The notes below the pieces were generated by a model. It did not search any database. It saw nothing but the letters and a program-made list of their open reading frames with translations, and was not told the DNA's origin. A stretch of DNA of 64,000 nt from Callorhinus ursinus (lineage: Eukaryota > Chordata > Mammalia > Carnivora > Otariidae). Shown here one piece after another: positions 21,370 through 32,475 of the stretch. The stretch covers positions 1,649,093 to 1,713,092 of the forward strand of contig NW_020312935.1 of the NCBI RefSeq assembly GCF_003265705.1, in the 5' to 3' direction. Position numbers and translations under genes: made by a program. Each line of letters opens with the position of its first letter. The first letter of the stretch is position 1.

Positions 21370-23540
21370 GGATCCCTACTTCCAAAGAAGAAAATTTTGC
21401 ATTTGTTTTTATTATATAAGAAATGCACGCTCACTTGAAAAAATTAGAACATACAGGTTGAGCACAAATGAGAAAATAAAAACCACCCACAATCTCTTTA
21501 TCCAAAGAGAATCCCTTTAGGGCCAGGATTAGAGTGAGGTCAGTGGTACAAAATTTAAGGGAGTTGAGGGGGGTGCGGGATGCTAAAAAATTCAGTAATC
21601 AAGATAAATAATATTTTAATGTAATGGTTTTTAAAAGCCAAAATTATTGCAGAAAATCCAGGATGACACAATACCTAAATTGTAATAGAGGCAGGACGCC
21701 ACCCTGCACTTGCCTGCCTCAGTCTCCCTCCCCTTACCCTCATTCTGGCGCTGACTGGGCTTGGTCATTCCCTGCATGTCTCCTCTCCCCCAGATCCATT
21801 CTCTGCCCTTCTCTGCTCTCCTCTGGGCCCTGGAAGGCTGATCCCTGAGGGTGACACCAATGAGCTTCTTTGCCTTCTGGCTTCCAGCTGGGTTCAGCCA
21901 ATGGGAAGCACCTGTAGGAAACCAGAGGATGGGTGTTTCTTTCCCACTCCCTCCATTCTCATCACCTAAATTCAGGCAGTGGCTGCTTCTGCCACAGAAA
22001 CAGCTCCTGTCCAGAGGCCCCTCTCCCACACCTTCGGCTTTCACAGGTCTGTGGGTGCTAAGGGCTTCCTGCTTTTGCCAGACTCTGGGTATCTCACGTT
22101 CTCTTGTTGATTCCCTTAATGCTGCTTACATTTCTACAAGTGGACCCTTTAGAAGAAATTCCCTACTAAATTGCAACTTGGGGTGCCTTCTGCTTTTTAT
22201 GGCAACCTTGACCGTTACAACCACTGTCAACATTTGAGGTCTAAGATATTTGCTTTTTTTTTTTGAAAAAGAAATGTGTGTTAATTTCAAGACTCCATAA
22301 AGATGATATCATAATTGTTTTATGTGATTATAGTATGTGTTTAGGAAAACTGCTGCTATACTAGCTTAAAATACTCTACTTGTGGAGATTTGCTATAGAA
22401 AAATACAAGCAAAAATCACCATTTGTGCTTTCTATCTCTTTGCTACTTCCTCTCCACAGGGGACTGGTCCACCCTGCTTCATTGTCTTCTCCTAGGCCAA
22501 ACTCTCTATTTCCAACAGTTTCTAGCCTGGGGCCTGGGGTGACTCTAACCTGAATTGTTCCCTCAATGAAATGCAGGGGTGGGGGAGGGCATGGTTGAGC
22601 AATGTTACTTGACTGTGTCAACGGGGAAAGTACTTGGAAAAAGACCCTAAAGCTAAGACCAGTGGGGTCACCTGGGCCGTGCTTTGCTACACATTTGAGG
22701 AGTTCAAAGGGGTTAACAGCACACTTCTGTCCCACTGTCAACCCTCAGCTTCTCCCAACTGGTGCCCCAGCCAGCCCTTGAAACTTGCCTGCTCCTTCCC
22801 TGGTTCTTTTGGCACCCTGAGAACTGGGCTGTGTGTGAAGCTTTGTGACTTGGCTTCCCCAAGACCCATGTGCCAGATTCAAACCTAAGCCAGTGTAGGA
22901 AGCTAGAAGAAGCTGAAAGAGCCAGCCTGTCAGTGTAGACATCCTTCTCACCCCCTAAATAAACTGTGCTCACGTTCATTCAGTCCTCACTGCCTACTGA
23001 TTACACTTCATGCCTATCTGACTACAGATGTGAAAAAACTGGAAGGAATGTACATTAAGTAAAAGAAAACACACAAGGGAGCCCAGACAATGCCTCCTCC
23101 TGCCTGCTCTCCTGGGAAGCGGTGGGTGGAGGAGGATGTGGTGGGGAAGACGGAGCTCCTCAAGAGGAAGAAAACAAAGTTCTTGGATGGAGAAAATGTG
23201 AGAAAACCAGGACAAAGTGAGTAGAGTGAGCATCCACACTGAAGACTCAGCGAGGCAGAAAAAGTAACCACACCTGGCGGGGCCCCTGGGAGGGGTCAAG
23301 GTGTCATGGGAAGAGCTCAGCACACAACTGCAGAAGTCCACGGGGAAACCCTTGAGGGGCAGCACAGACATTTCCTTGAGAGCTATAGGAAGGCTGGGAA
23401 ACCTCCATTCCCAAACATTTTAAAGAAGAAAAACATGAATCTAAGTGGAGATGGTTTTGGGTGTTGTCTCTTAATCTTCTGCTTAAATTGTTAGGAGAGT
23501 TTAGAATTTTCCTTTTTGCTTTTTGGTTCTCTCCCTTTGG
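21370..23540. other. Intergenic, largely unique sequence
   Basis: Several 60-137 codon frames on both strands (for example 21631-22044 minus, 21851-22237 plus, 22376-22741 minus) show no domain, splice context or retrocopy boundary. I could not assign a repeat family. The moderately GC-rich part at 21680-22980 is the most unique-looking stretch of the left half. Confidence 0.3.
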
Positions 23541-23544
23541 ATTC

Positions 23545-23880
23545 ACAACATTAACGGAGCTCCGACTGTGTACCCCAGCCTGGTGCTGGGGACACAAAAG
23601 GCAGGAAACTCAAGGCTCCTACAGTCCAACAGGGGAGACAGACATGTAAAGGAATATGCATAATTACAGACGTTCATACAACCCAGAGAATGATCATTTC
23701 TATCGGGGGAGGTGGGGGGTGAGAGGAGACAGAACTGGGCATGGGGTTAAGGAAAGGTTGCACAGACAAGGCATTTCTGAACAGGGTTTAGAAAGCTGAA
23801 CGGGAGTTTGTAAGGTGAAATTGGGAGTAAGGTGGAGACGAGAACATTCTTAAAAAACAAAACAGGTATAAAGGAGTGGA
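23545..23880 (-). repeat. L2 LINE fragment, antisense
   Basis: 'cctggtgctggggacacaaaaggcagg', 'ctacagtccaacaggggagacagacatg' and 'aaggttgcacagacaaggcatttctgaacagg' follow the antisense 3' portion of L2. Confidence 0.6.
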
Positions 23881-24065
23881 GTATGAAAAGACATGCTTCT
23901 ATCATTAACATGACAGAAGATTTTGGGTAAGATATTTACCTTCCTGACTCTAAGTTCCACTTGAATAAAAAGAAACAGTGACACCCATGTAGCAATTATA
24001 ATCAGTGGATTAGGAAACATTTTTCAAGAACACAATGACACCCTCACACCCAAAAGGTAAATACT

Positions 24066-24280
24066 GGGGTGCCTGGGTGACTTAGTCGTTAAACGTCTGC
24101 CTTTGGTCCTGGGAACGAACCCCGCATTGGGCTCCCTGCTCAGCGGGAAGCCTGCTTCTCCTTCTCCCACTCCCCCTGCTTGTGTTCCTGCTCTCTCTCT
24201 CTCTCTCTGTCAAATAAATAAATAAAATCTTTAAAATAAATAAATAAATAAATAAATAAAAAATAATTCTTAAAAAAAAA
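24066..24280 (+). mobile_element. CAN-SINE with (AAAT)n tail
   Basis: The complete head is followed by a small central deletion and a long AAATAAATAAAT tail expansion. Target duplications AAAAGGTAAATACT (24052-24065) and AAAAGGTAACTACT (24281-24294) differ at one base. Confidence 0.95.
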
Positions 24281-24294
24281 AAAAGGTAACTACT

Positions 24295-24867
24295 ACCAAA
24301 ACTCAGGTGAGATGTGTCCTTGGAAAACGCGCTTAAGAAAAGTTTATCCCAGTATTGATTCTGGTATTGGCTACATGGAGTCCCAGTCGATCTTACTTCT
24401 GACTTCTACCCCTGGCTGTAACAGTTTTTTATAGAACTGGTCAAGCAGAGACAAGGGAGTGTATTAAAAGCAGAATAAAAGAAAATGAGACAGCCCAATA
24501 GCCAGAGGGGGAAAAATAGTAATTCATGGACTCTTGACACACAACAGGCTAACTGACTATCTGGAGGAGGAGAGCATATCTTATGATTTCAAAATAATTG
24601 CTTGGTCATTTGCAGCCAGCATAAATCATAAATTTAATATGACTATTAAATGTGTTCCTGTGAAAACCATCCACACAATACTGCTAGAATCTAGCAGTTA
24701 AGATTGACCCAACCCTTCATTATATCACTCCTTTGCTCAAGAGCTGTTTATCCTCTTCTGAGTAAAAGATAATGTTAAAATGTCCCTAACCTTATATTCA
24801 AGGACTTCCACAATTGGAATCCATTCTGCCCCGCCACTTCCAGCCTTTTATAAAAAATGTACATATT
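24295..24867. other. Intergenic, possible L2 trace
   Basis: About 24700-24850 ('atatcactcctttgctcaagagctg' and 'cttcctctgagtaaaagataatg'-like text) resembles the 3' half of L2 in sense. The rest is unassigned. Confidence 0.35.
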
Positions 24868-25005
24868 GGGGCGCCTCGGTGGCTCAGTTGTTAAGTGTCT
24901 GCCTTTGGCTCAGCTCATGATCTCAGGGTCCTCCCGCTGCCCTTGCTGGTGTTCCCTGTCTCGCTGTGTCTCTCTATGTCAAATAAATAAATAAAATCTT
25001 TTTTT
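24868..25005 (+). mobile_element. CAN-SINE with internal deletion
   Basis: The head to 'CTCAGGGTCCTCCCGCTGCCC' joins a shortened CT body. The target duplication AAAAAATGTACATATT (24852-24867) is repeated, slightly changed, from about 25006. Confidence 0.92.
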
Positions 25006-25365
25006 AAAATGTACATATAATTGACATCTAACATTATATTAGTTACTCCCCGTCTTGTTTACTATTTCTTTGCAGAATCTTTCTTCTTTGGTAAAATTAC
25101 TTTCTAAGCCCCCAAAACATGCCATGCCAGGTGATTGCTGACCTTTCACAAAAACGATATTCTCTGGCTACAATCAAAAATATAACAAGTGTTGGTGAGG
25201 ATGTGGAGGAAAATGAACCCTCGAGGACTGCTGGTGGAAATACAAACTGGTGCAGCCACTGCGGAAAAGAGTATGGAGGTTCCTCAAAAAATTAAAAACA
25301 GAACTACCGTGTGACCCAGTAATTAATTCTACCACTGGGTATTTACCCAAAGAATATGAAGACAC

Positions 25366-25565
25366 GGGGGCGCCTGGGTGGCGCAGTGGTTGGGCGGCTG
25401 CCTTCGGCTCAAGTCATGATCCTGGAGTCCTGGGATCGAGTCCCGCATGGGGCTCCCTGCTCAGCGGGGAGTCGGCTTCTCCCTCTGACCCTCCCCCACT
25501 TTCATGTGCTTTCTCTCTCTCTCATTCTCTCTCTCTCAAATAAATAAATAAAATCTTAAAAAAAA
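25366..25565 (+). mobile_element. CAN-SINE inside L1
   Basis: Complete element of the subfamily with GGGCGGCTGCCTTCGGCTC and 'CTGGAGTCCTGGGATCGAG'. Target duplications AGAATATGAAGACAC (25351-25365) and AGAGTATGAAGACAC (25566-25580) are L1 sequence. Confidence 0.96.
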
Positions 25566-25669
25566 AGAGTATGAAGACACTAATTTGTTTATTGCAGCAT
25601 TGTCTATAATAGCCAAATTATGGAAGCAACCCCAGTGTCCATCAATAGATGAATGGATAAAGAGGTGAG

Positions 25670-25671
<2 letters not shown>

Positions 25672-25709
<38 letters not shown>
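25672..25709. repeat. (AC)n microsatellite, 19 units
   Basis: Perfect AC dinucleotide run inside the L1 copy, at the place where L1 normally has a TATATA stretch, so it probably grew from it. Confidence 0.97.
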
Positions 25710-25711
<2 letters not shown>

Positions 25712-26259
25712 AAATATTACTCAGCCATAAAAAAGAATGAAATTTTGCCACTTGCAACAACATGGATGGATCTAGAGGGTATAGTGTGAAGTGAAATAAG
25801 TAAGCCAGAGAAAGACAAATACCATGTGATCTCACTCATATGTGGAATTTAAGAAACAAACAAATGAACAAAGAAAAAAGAAACAAAAAAACCCAGACTG
25901 TTTACCATAGAGAACAAACCACTGGTTACCAGAGGGGTGGTGGGTGGGGGATGGTGAAATGGGTGAAGGGGATTAAAGAGCACACTTCTCCGTGATGAGC
26001 ACTGAATAACCTATAGAATTGTCGAATCACTATATTGTACACTTGAAACTGATATAACACTGTATGTTAATTATACTGTAATTAAAATAAAAGAATGATA
26101 TTCTTACCTTCACACCCCCATATGTGACTAGGTTACTAGATATCGTTTCCTCTACAGACCCTAGCTGAAGTTCTCTTTTTTATGTTAATATTCAAATAGT
26201 GTTTTTTTTTAAAGCAGGGCAAGTTTCTTGACATTATTAAGAAATGTCAGTAATTACAG

Positions 26260-26275
26260 TGGTTTGGTATTATCT
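26260..26275. repeat. Left target duplication of the SINE hosting RAB28
   Basis: TGGTTTGGTATTATCT here matches 27878-27893 exactly. The pair bounds an antisense CAN-SINE whose A-rich tail was later entered by the RAB28 retrocopy, so the two copies are now 1.6 kb apart. Confidence 0.85.
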
Positions 26276-26285
26276 TTATTTTTTA

Positions 26286-27673
26286 TTTTTTTTTAAATGA
26301 AAAAAATAGATACAGCTTTATTTCAAGCATTTTCAGTTGAATACAACTTCATATATTTTCACTCACAATAGACAGCAAAAGAATGCCTTCTGAAGTATCT
26401 GTAGAGAAAATATATTACTTGTTTAAATGTTTGCACTCAGAAGTGCACTTTGCCAGGTAGGAGTTCAGATAAGAGAATGAAACTGTGCTGGGCCAAAATC
26501 CTGGCTGCTGATCAAGACCTGTATAGTTTTCATATCTGTCTAAAAAAGTTTACATCGGAGAAAAAAGGAGAACGTAAAGAGAACCAACATTATTCTTTTT
26601 CAGTGAAGCAGTCTAATGGATTCCAAGTGTGTCGTCCAGAAGTTGAATCCCGTCCAGGCCGAGGAGCCGAGGGAGCTGGGAGGAAAGTGCTAACTGAACA
26701 CTACAGAGATGGCCACTCGTAACAGAGCTCCTAGAGGCCCAGGCCACACGGGGTGAAGGGGTGAAGGGCCGCCAGGACCACTGGTACAAAGGTAAAGTTC
26801 GCTCACTGAACTGCACACATAGAGCTCCTAGGAGGGTTAACAGTTCTTGACAGAGGTTCCTGGTTGTAGTTTACAATATCTGCCTTCACCACCCTCTGTG
26901 ACTGTTCTATTTCTGCTTTGTTTAATTTGATTCCAAGGATTTCAGCAGCAACTTTCTGAAAACACAGGAAGACAGAGTCTCCTGTCTTTGCTGAGACAAA
27001 GTGGCTACTAAAACCATTTTCCTGGCAAAACCTTAAGTGTTTTTCAGGTTTTACTGTTCGCATATGCTCTAAATCAATTTTATTGCCCACCAAGGCAACC
27101 AGTGGCTGAGTTTCCGACTCCTCGCTCACTTTCTTCACCACAGAATACCAGTCGTCTAAATTCTCAAAGCTTTGATAATTTGTAATATCATATACCAAGA
27201 GGATTCCCTGTGCTCCATAGATATATTTATCCAACATCTTGCCTCCTATTGTCTGTCCTCCTATATCCCAAACTTGAAGAGTAACATTCAGGTTTCCCGG
27301 CAACGTTATCCTTCTCAAAAAGAAATCCAGTCCTATAGTTTGTTTGTACTGTTTCCCAAAAGTTTCTTGAGCAAAACATGTAGTTAAGGAGGTCTTCCCG
27401 GAGGTGCCATCCCCCAGCACGACGATTTTCAGTTGCCGGTCCTGGCTCTCCTCCTCAGAGTCCGACATGGTGTCCCGGGAACCAGGCCCGCTCCCCCACC
27501 CCCACCCCGAGGTTGGAGGGAGGAAGGGGAAGAGGGGGTCTCCGGGGGCGGGGGAGAGGAGGAAGGGCGGCAGTGGGGGCAGGACCCCCCGCCCCGGTGT
27601 CTCAGCGGCGGCTGGACGTATCTGGGCTGAATCACTGGCCGTGCGCCATCTTGCCCGCCTCCCCTCCCCCGCC
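26286..27673 (-). other. RAB28: RAB28 full-length retrocopy (transcript extent)
   Basis: A processed mRNA copy in minus orientation. Its parts are a GC-rich 5' UTR (27673-27469), an intact 221-codon frame (27468-26803), and a 3' UTR of about 515 bp with an AATAAA signal (26322-26317 on the minus strand) followed by an A-rich tail. The identical 16-bp TTATCTTTATTTTTTA at 26270-26285 and 27674-27689 is the target duplication. The site TTTTTTAAAG at the right edge fits the L1 endonuclease preference. The target was the tail of an antisense CAN-SINE, so this copy arose within the carnivore lineage. Confidence 0.93.
26803..27468 (-). CDS. RAB28: RAB28 retrocopy, intact open reading frame
   Basis: It encodes a complete 221-residue Rab28-like small GTPase with no introns. 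Visible motifs are P-loop GDGTSGKT (19-26), switch II WDIGGQ (67-72), NKID (129-132), SAK (159-161) and a C-terminal CAVQ prenylation box (218-221). RAB28 acts in ciliary and photoreceptor membrane traffic. The length equals the parent isoform as I recall it, and only about seven conservative replacements stand out (for example Thr22 where I recall Ala). All G-motifs and the CaaX box are kept. Whether it is expressed is unknown. It may be a recent, still-open retropseudogene or a functional retrogene. No promoter other than the copied GC-rich leader is seen. The parent gene, expected to have introns, is elsewhere. Confidence 0.8.
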   Translation of the reverse strand: MSDSEEESQDRQLKIVVLGDGTSGKTSLTTCFAQETFGKQYKQTIGLDFFLRRITLPGNLNVTLQVWDIGGQTIGGKMLDKYIYGAQGILLVYDITNYQSFENLDDWYSVVKKVSEESETQPLVALVGNKIDLEHMRTVKPEKHLRFCQENGFSSHFVSAKTGDSVFLCFQKVAAEILGIKLNKAEIEQSQRVVKADIVNYNQEPLSRTVNPPRSSMCAVQ

Positions 27674-27689
27674 TTATCTTTATTTTTTA

Positions 27690-27877
27690 AAGATTTTATT
27701 TATTTATTTGACAGAGAGAGACACAGTGAGAGAGGGAACACAAGCAGGGGGAGTGGGAGCGGGAGAAGCAGGCTTCCCGCCGAGCAGGGTGCCCGATGCG
27801 GGGCTTGATCCCACGACCCCGGGATGACAACCTGAGCCGAAGGCAGCCACCTAATGACTGAGCCACCCAAGTGCCCC
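27690..27877 (-). mobile_element. CAN-SINE, antisense, tail split by RAB28 copy
   Basis: The body from AAGATTTTATTTATTTATTTGACAG to CCACCCAAGTGCCCC is intact. Its left target copy is at 26260-26275 and its right copy at 27878-27893 (TGGTTTGGTATTATCT). The T-rich tail contains the RAB28 retrocopy insertion point. Confidence 0.93.
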
Positions 27878-28189
27878 TGGTTTGGTATTATCTACTGAAG
27901 ATAACAGTAAGGATATGTAGACTGAGTCATATCCTCTTGTACTCTACTCTTAAAAGTACTGCCTACACAATCTAATAAACTATAAAACTAAGTACCCAGT
28001 GTTTAAGGCATGACCATTGTACCTGAGGTAGAAAAGGACTTTAACGTGGAATAAGAGCTTATTTTTTATTGTAGTTTCACACACCTTATTGAGTCAGGTT
28101 TTCTGTGGGTGAGTTCATTTGATCACATTAGTTAAGGGTAATTTTGTACCTGTTGTGCAGAAGTTCCTTTTTAAAGCTTGAACAAAGGT

Positions 28190-29105
28190 TCATTCATTCA
28201 TTCCTTTCACAAGTTTCACTGAGCACTTTCTACATGCCAGGCACTGTGCTAGGTGCTAGTTATACAATAAAAGGTGACCCTGTTCTAAAGGAGCTCCCCA
28301 ACACTGGTTGGGGAGACAGGGCTAAGGCTTGGGGCAGAGCTATGCCCGAGGGATTCTGTAGCAATGATCCAATGCCACTGCCATGCTGAGTAACAACCAA
28401 TCACATAATTTCAGTGATATATGACCATAACTGTTAATTTCTCATACATCTGGGGTAGTTGCCTAGGCAGTTCTGTTGATCTTGGTTGGGTACCCTGAAG
28501 GGCCTAGTTGCTGTTGGCTGATCCAGAATGGTCTCATAAAAATGGCTCATCTCGGGGTGCCTGGGTGGCTCAGTCGTTAAGCGTCTGTCTTCGGCTCAGG
28601 TCATGATCCCAGGGTCCTGGGATTGAGCCCTGCATCGGGCTCCCTGCTCAGCCAGGAGCCTGCTTCTCCCTCTCCCACTCCCCCTGTTTGTGTTCCCTCT
28701 CTAGCTTTCTCTCTTTCTGTGTCAAGTAAATAAATAAAATCTTAAAAAAAAAAAAAGGCTCATCTCTGCTTCATGTGTCTCTCATCCTCCAACAGGATGT
28801 TCTCATGCCTGTGGCTCAGGCACAAGAGGAAGTAAAGCCCAACTACACAAGTGACTTTTAAGCTTCTGCTTAAAAACCTCCCACTGGTCCAAGCAACTTG
28901 CATGGCTGAGACTAGACTCAGAGTTATATGGCACAGGGCATGGGTACAGAGACAGGAGAACTGGGGTCAGCACTGCAATCCATCACAGGCTCTGAACCCA
29001 CACACCAGGAGCACCTACAGAGATAAGGAACGGTGTCCCTGAGAAGGTGATGTTGACTTGAGTTGAATCTTGAAAGAGAACAGAAGGTAGCTAGATCATA
29101 GAGAA
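28190..29105 (-). repeat. L2 LINE fragment, antisense, split by SINE
   Basis: 'cattcattcattcctttcacaag', 'ctacatgccaggcactgtgctaggtgctag' and 'aaggagctccccaacactgg' are the antisense L2 3' end. After the SINE at 28554 the 'tgatgttgacttgagttgaatcttgaaag' segment (about 29045-29080) is further L2. Confidence 0.65.
28554..28750 (+). mobile_element. CAN-SINE
   Basis: Complete, with CAAGTAAATAAATAAAATC tail. Target duplications AAAAATGGCTCATCTC (28538-28553) and AAAAAAGGCTCATCTC (28751-28766). Confidence 0.95.
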
Positions 29106-30500
29106 GGTAAGTTATGTTTAGCAGAACTAAGAAGAAATTCAGAGATTGCAAGTACCCTTTACCTCTTTTCCCCATTTTCTGTCTGGAATTTAGAATGTGA
29201 GTCCTAGATATGCAACAGCCTTCTTATGACCATGACACAATAATCATCAGATTGAAGGTCTACACAAAGATAGCACCTAACAGCACTACTGAGCTGAGCC
29301 ACGACAATGGCCTTGTCATCTGGGTCAGCACCCAGGAACTCCCTACCAGTCAGTGCTGCAAGCATCACCATTACCTTCCTTTCTTCCTTAGTTAAAACTC
29401 CAGTTCCTTCAGTCGAGCTGACTCCAGATGTTGTGCATCATTTGCAGAAGTGTTAATACTAGTTCCCTCAAGGATGAAGTTTCTAATTTTCTCGAGTTTC
29501 AGGTGCTCTGGATAAGACAACAGCCCTGCCCTGCCTCTACATCATCACTGCCAAGCGTCAACAAGTGCACCTTGGACTCCCAGCAGTACCCAGTTTGGCC
29601 ACCTTGAGACCATAGACCAGGTCAATAGACCAGTGATAGTCCTCCTTGAGACCATCATTAGCTGTTGTCATGATTCCTTTTATCCAGCTTCATGCCAGTC
29701 ACACAAGGAGCCGAGGATCCTAGGTCATTCGTTATCAGTTGCATTTCATCACAAATGGCCCTGTACATCCCGTTCTCTGACCCCATTTCCCAGCTCCCCC
29801 ACCTCCTGAAACCCTTACAATTCATTGTCAGAATCAGCAAAATCCTTCTTTTTTCAAAGTCTCTGAATTTTTTCTTCACCTTTTTGCTCTAAAGGAAACT
29901 GGGGTCTCCTTTGAGGACGCTGCGTCCTCTGCAGCCCTCTCAGGTGGTGGCTGTTTTTCTCCCACATCTGACAGTGGAATAATCACTGTCCTCTATTACT
30001 CTCTAATATTCCCAATTCTGCTTCCAGACCATTCTGCTTCCCTCCTTCCTAACACTGCCCAGCTTTGATTCTGATGTTAACCAGACAATGCTACTCTCAT
30101 TCCAGCCATATGGCCACTCTCCCTTTGTAACCCAGCTCCAACATGATCTCAACATCCTTAGAGATGATCCTTCCAAATGCTTATTTCTAAAATCCTTAAC
30201 CTCCTCCCCTCAAAAAGCCTGTCCTCCTCCTTAGCTCAGTTATTCCCCTCATGTCCTTGTTTCACCTCTTATCCTACTTAGATTCTCTGGCTTTTTATTA
30301 TAATCACTCTTTTGAATACATCCTTGGTTCCCTTTCTCCTCTCTCACTTCATTCTACTCTCTGACAGAACACAAGCCTTAACTGAATTAATCTAACTCTC
30401 CACTTATGTCTGCACAAGTGCAACAGCTGAACATGGCTGGAAAATTCACACACCCATGCCAACTGCTCTCACTTTAAGTTTATGACCACCTACCTTGCAG
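29106..30500. other. Intergenic, unassigned, pyrimidine-rich to the right
   Basis: No gene is recognised. From about 29900 the composition becomes pyrimidine-rich and probably represents degraded 5' parts of the L2 element that is clear from about 30500. I could not match 29106-29900. Confidence 0.35.
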
Positions 30501-32475
30501 AGGCCTTCAGTGTCACTCATCAATCCTATTTACATTACCCGAGTATACTTACTAACCCATCCTCATTAATGGCCATTCCATATCTTCTCCTCTCTCTTCA
30601 AACTTTCCACAACTTCTTTCCTATCCTCAGACTCAGATGACAACCTTGTCAACTAGTTCAGCAAGAAAATAAAAACAGTAAGAAGAGAATGTTCACAAAC
30701 TCCCTGAACATCACCTCCCAACCTACCTGAATCTGGGCTCATTCAGTCCACCTTCCTTCCTATTAATAAGGACGAACTATGTGTGCTCCTAACTTGGGCC
30801 AACTCTCCACTCGTGTACACCTTTTTTCATCACTCTAACCATTCCCATCTCTGTCCTGGACCATTTCCACCAATAAGTAAACAAGCTGTTATTTCTCCCA
30901 TCTTAAAACAAAAAACTGTCTCTCGACCTCACTTCCGTCTACTATCCCATTTCTCATCCTCTTTAGACACTGACAGTTGGCTATCTTCCCTACTTCCAAT
31001 TCCTTTCCTCCCAACAGATTTTCATGCCTATGACTCCACAGAATGTCCTTTAGTCAAGGTCATTAATAACATCGCTCTTGCTACATCCAATGGTCAATAT
31101 CCAGTCTCTATCTTTCTTAATCCTTCTGAAGCTTTTAACACAACTAATTACTCCTTTCTCCTTGATACACTTTTTTCTCTTGGCTTCCAGGACACTACAC
31201 CCCCTCGTTTTCCTCTTTTTTTTTTTTTTAAGATTTTATTTATTTATTTGACAGAGAGAGAAAGCACAAGCAGGAGGAGCAGCAGAGGGAGAGGGAGAAG
31301 CAGGATCCCTGCAGAGCAGGGGGAGCCCGATGTGGGACTCGATTCCAGGACCCTGGGATCATGACCTGAGCCAAAGGCAGTTGCTTAACCAACTGAGCCA
31401 CCCAGGCGCCCCCTCGTTTTCCTCTTAACTTGCTAGTGATTCCTTCTCCTGGTTTCCTTTGTCCTCTGCTCTATCTTCTCACTCTTCCAGAATGTTCTCA
31501 TCCAGCCTCATGGTTCTACATACTATCTCTATCTCGATAACCCTCAAATGTGTGTCTCCAAGCTGGACCTCTCCTTTGAACTCCAGACTGTATATTTACC
31601 TGCCCACTCCAACATTCCCACTTGGATGTCCAATAGGCATCCTGAAATTAACACATCTCAAATCAAACACCTGATTTCCACCCCAAACCTAATTCTTCCC
31701 ATTTTTGAAAAATGGCAACCATATCCTTGAGTCAGCCGTGACTCATCTCTTATCCCCACATCTGATCCATCAGTGAATTATTTGACTCTATCTTTAAAAT
31801 ATATGTTTTAATAGATACTGTAGAATCTACTACTTTCACTGCTACTACCCTGATCCAAGACATTAGTCTCTTGCCTAGCCTCCTAGCTGATCTCCTAGCT
31901 TCTGCCCTTAACTCTATTATGGTTTATTCCCCTCACTGTATCCCAAATGATCCCTTCAGTATATAAGTCATTCAAATTCATACCCTCCAGTAGCTTCCCA
32001 TTTCACCCAAAGTGAATCAAACTCCCACTAATAAAGACAAACACTCAACTTCCTTATCTACTCCCCAATTACTCATTCTGACTAGTCACACTGCTTTCTT
32101 TGACATTCCTAGCTTAGTACCTCTGCACTTGCCTGTTCCCTTTGCTTGGAATGGTCTTCCCTCAAATATTCTCTCGCTTTTTCCCCCCTCACATCCTTCA
32201 AGTCCTTGCCAAAATGTACTTTCCCTGACCCCTCAATTTAAAATCGGAACAATCCCCACGACAATCTCTATCTTCTTCTTTCCTTATTTTTCTTCATAGC
32301 ACTTACCACAATCTGATATACCACACATTTTATTTATGTGTTTGTCTCCCATCCAGTAGAATGAAAGTTCCACAAAGGCAGGAAATTTTGTCTTTTGTTC
32401 ACTGCAGTTTTCAGGGCCTTGAGCAAAGCCTGGTATGTAATAGGCAACCAACAAATATTTCTGGAATTTATTGCA
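30500..32475 (+). mobile_element. Long L2 LINE, sense, with RT remnants
   Basis: An L2 (CR1-like) LINE. Translation near 31057-31180 gives LVKVINNIALATSNGQ and then FLNPSEAFNTTNYSFLL, the L2 reverse-transcriptase block that normally reads LLDLSAAFDTVDH. The catalytic-region Asp of AFD is Asn here. Downstream come 'ccctttgcttggaatggtcttccctcaaat', 'aatgaaagttccacaaaggcagg' and 'gcctggtatgtaataggc', the L2 3' end. A SINE interrupts it at 31219-31410. All frames are broken: a long-dead element. Confidence 0.8.
31219..31410 (-). mobile_element. CAN-SINE, antisense, inside L2
   Basis: Complete antisense element. A perfect 16-bp target duplication, CCCTCGTTTTCCTCTT, is at 31203-31218 and 31411-31426. 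Confidence 0.96.

Larger units (their letters stand above)
25164..26092 (+). mobile_element. 5'-truncated L1, carnivore-type 3' end
   Basis: Sense L1 begins at 'ggctacaatcaaaaatataacaagtg' and runs through 'tgaccc...agtaattaattctaccactgggtattta', 'attactcagccataaaaaagaatg' and 'ctcactcatatgtggaatttaag' to an A-rich end. AACGATATTCT before 25164 and AATGATATTCT after 26092 look like target duplications. A SINE (25366-25565) and an (AC)n run lie inside it. Confidence 0.85.

Noticed and set aside
21624..22237. Long overlapping frames (128 and 137 codons) as an unannotated gene
   Set aside because: The frames overlap on opposite strands, share no known domain and lack splice or retrocopy boundaries. 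I could not support a gene from sequence alone.
27404..27827. Plus-strand frames of 104-134 codons over the RAB28 leader and SINE
   Set aside because: They read antisense through the GC-rich 5' UTR of the retrocopy into a SINE. The low-complexity Gly/Arg/Pro composition is what this produces.
30783..31364. 193-codon plus-strand frame as a possible gene
   Set aside because: Its translation matches degraded L2 reverse transcriptase and ends in an antisense SINE; it is a LINE fossil.
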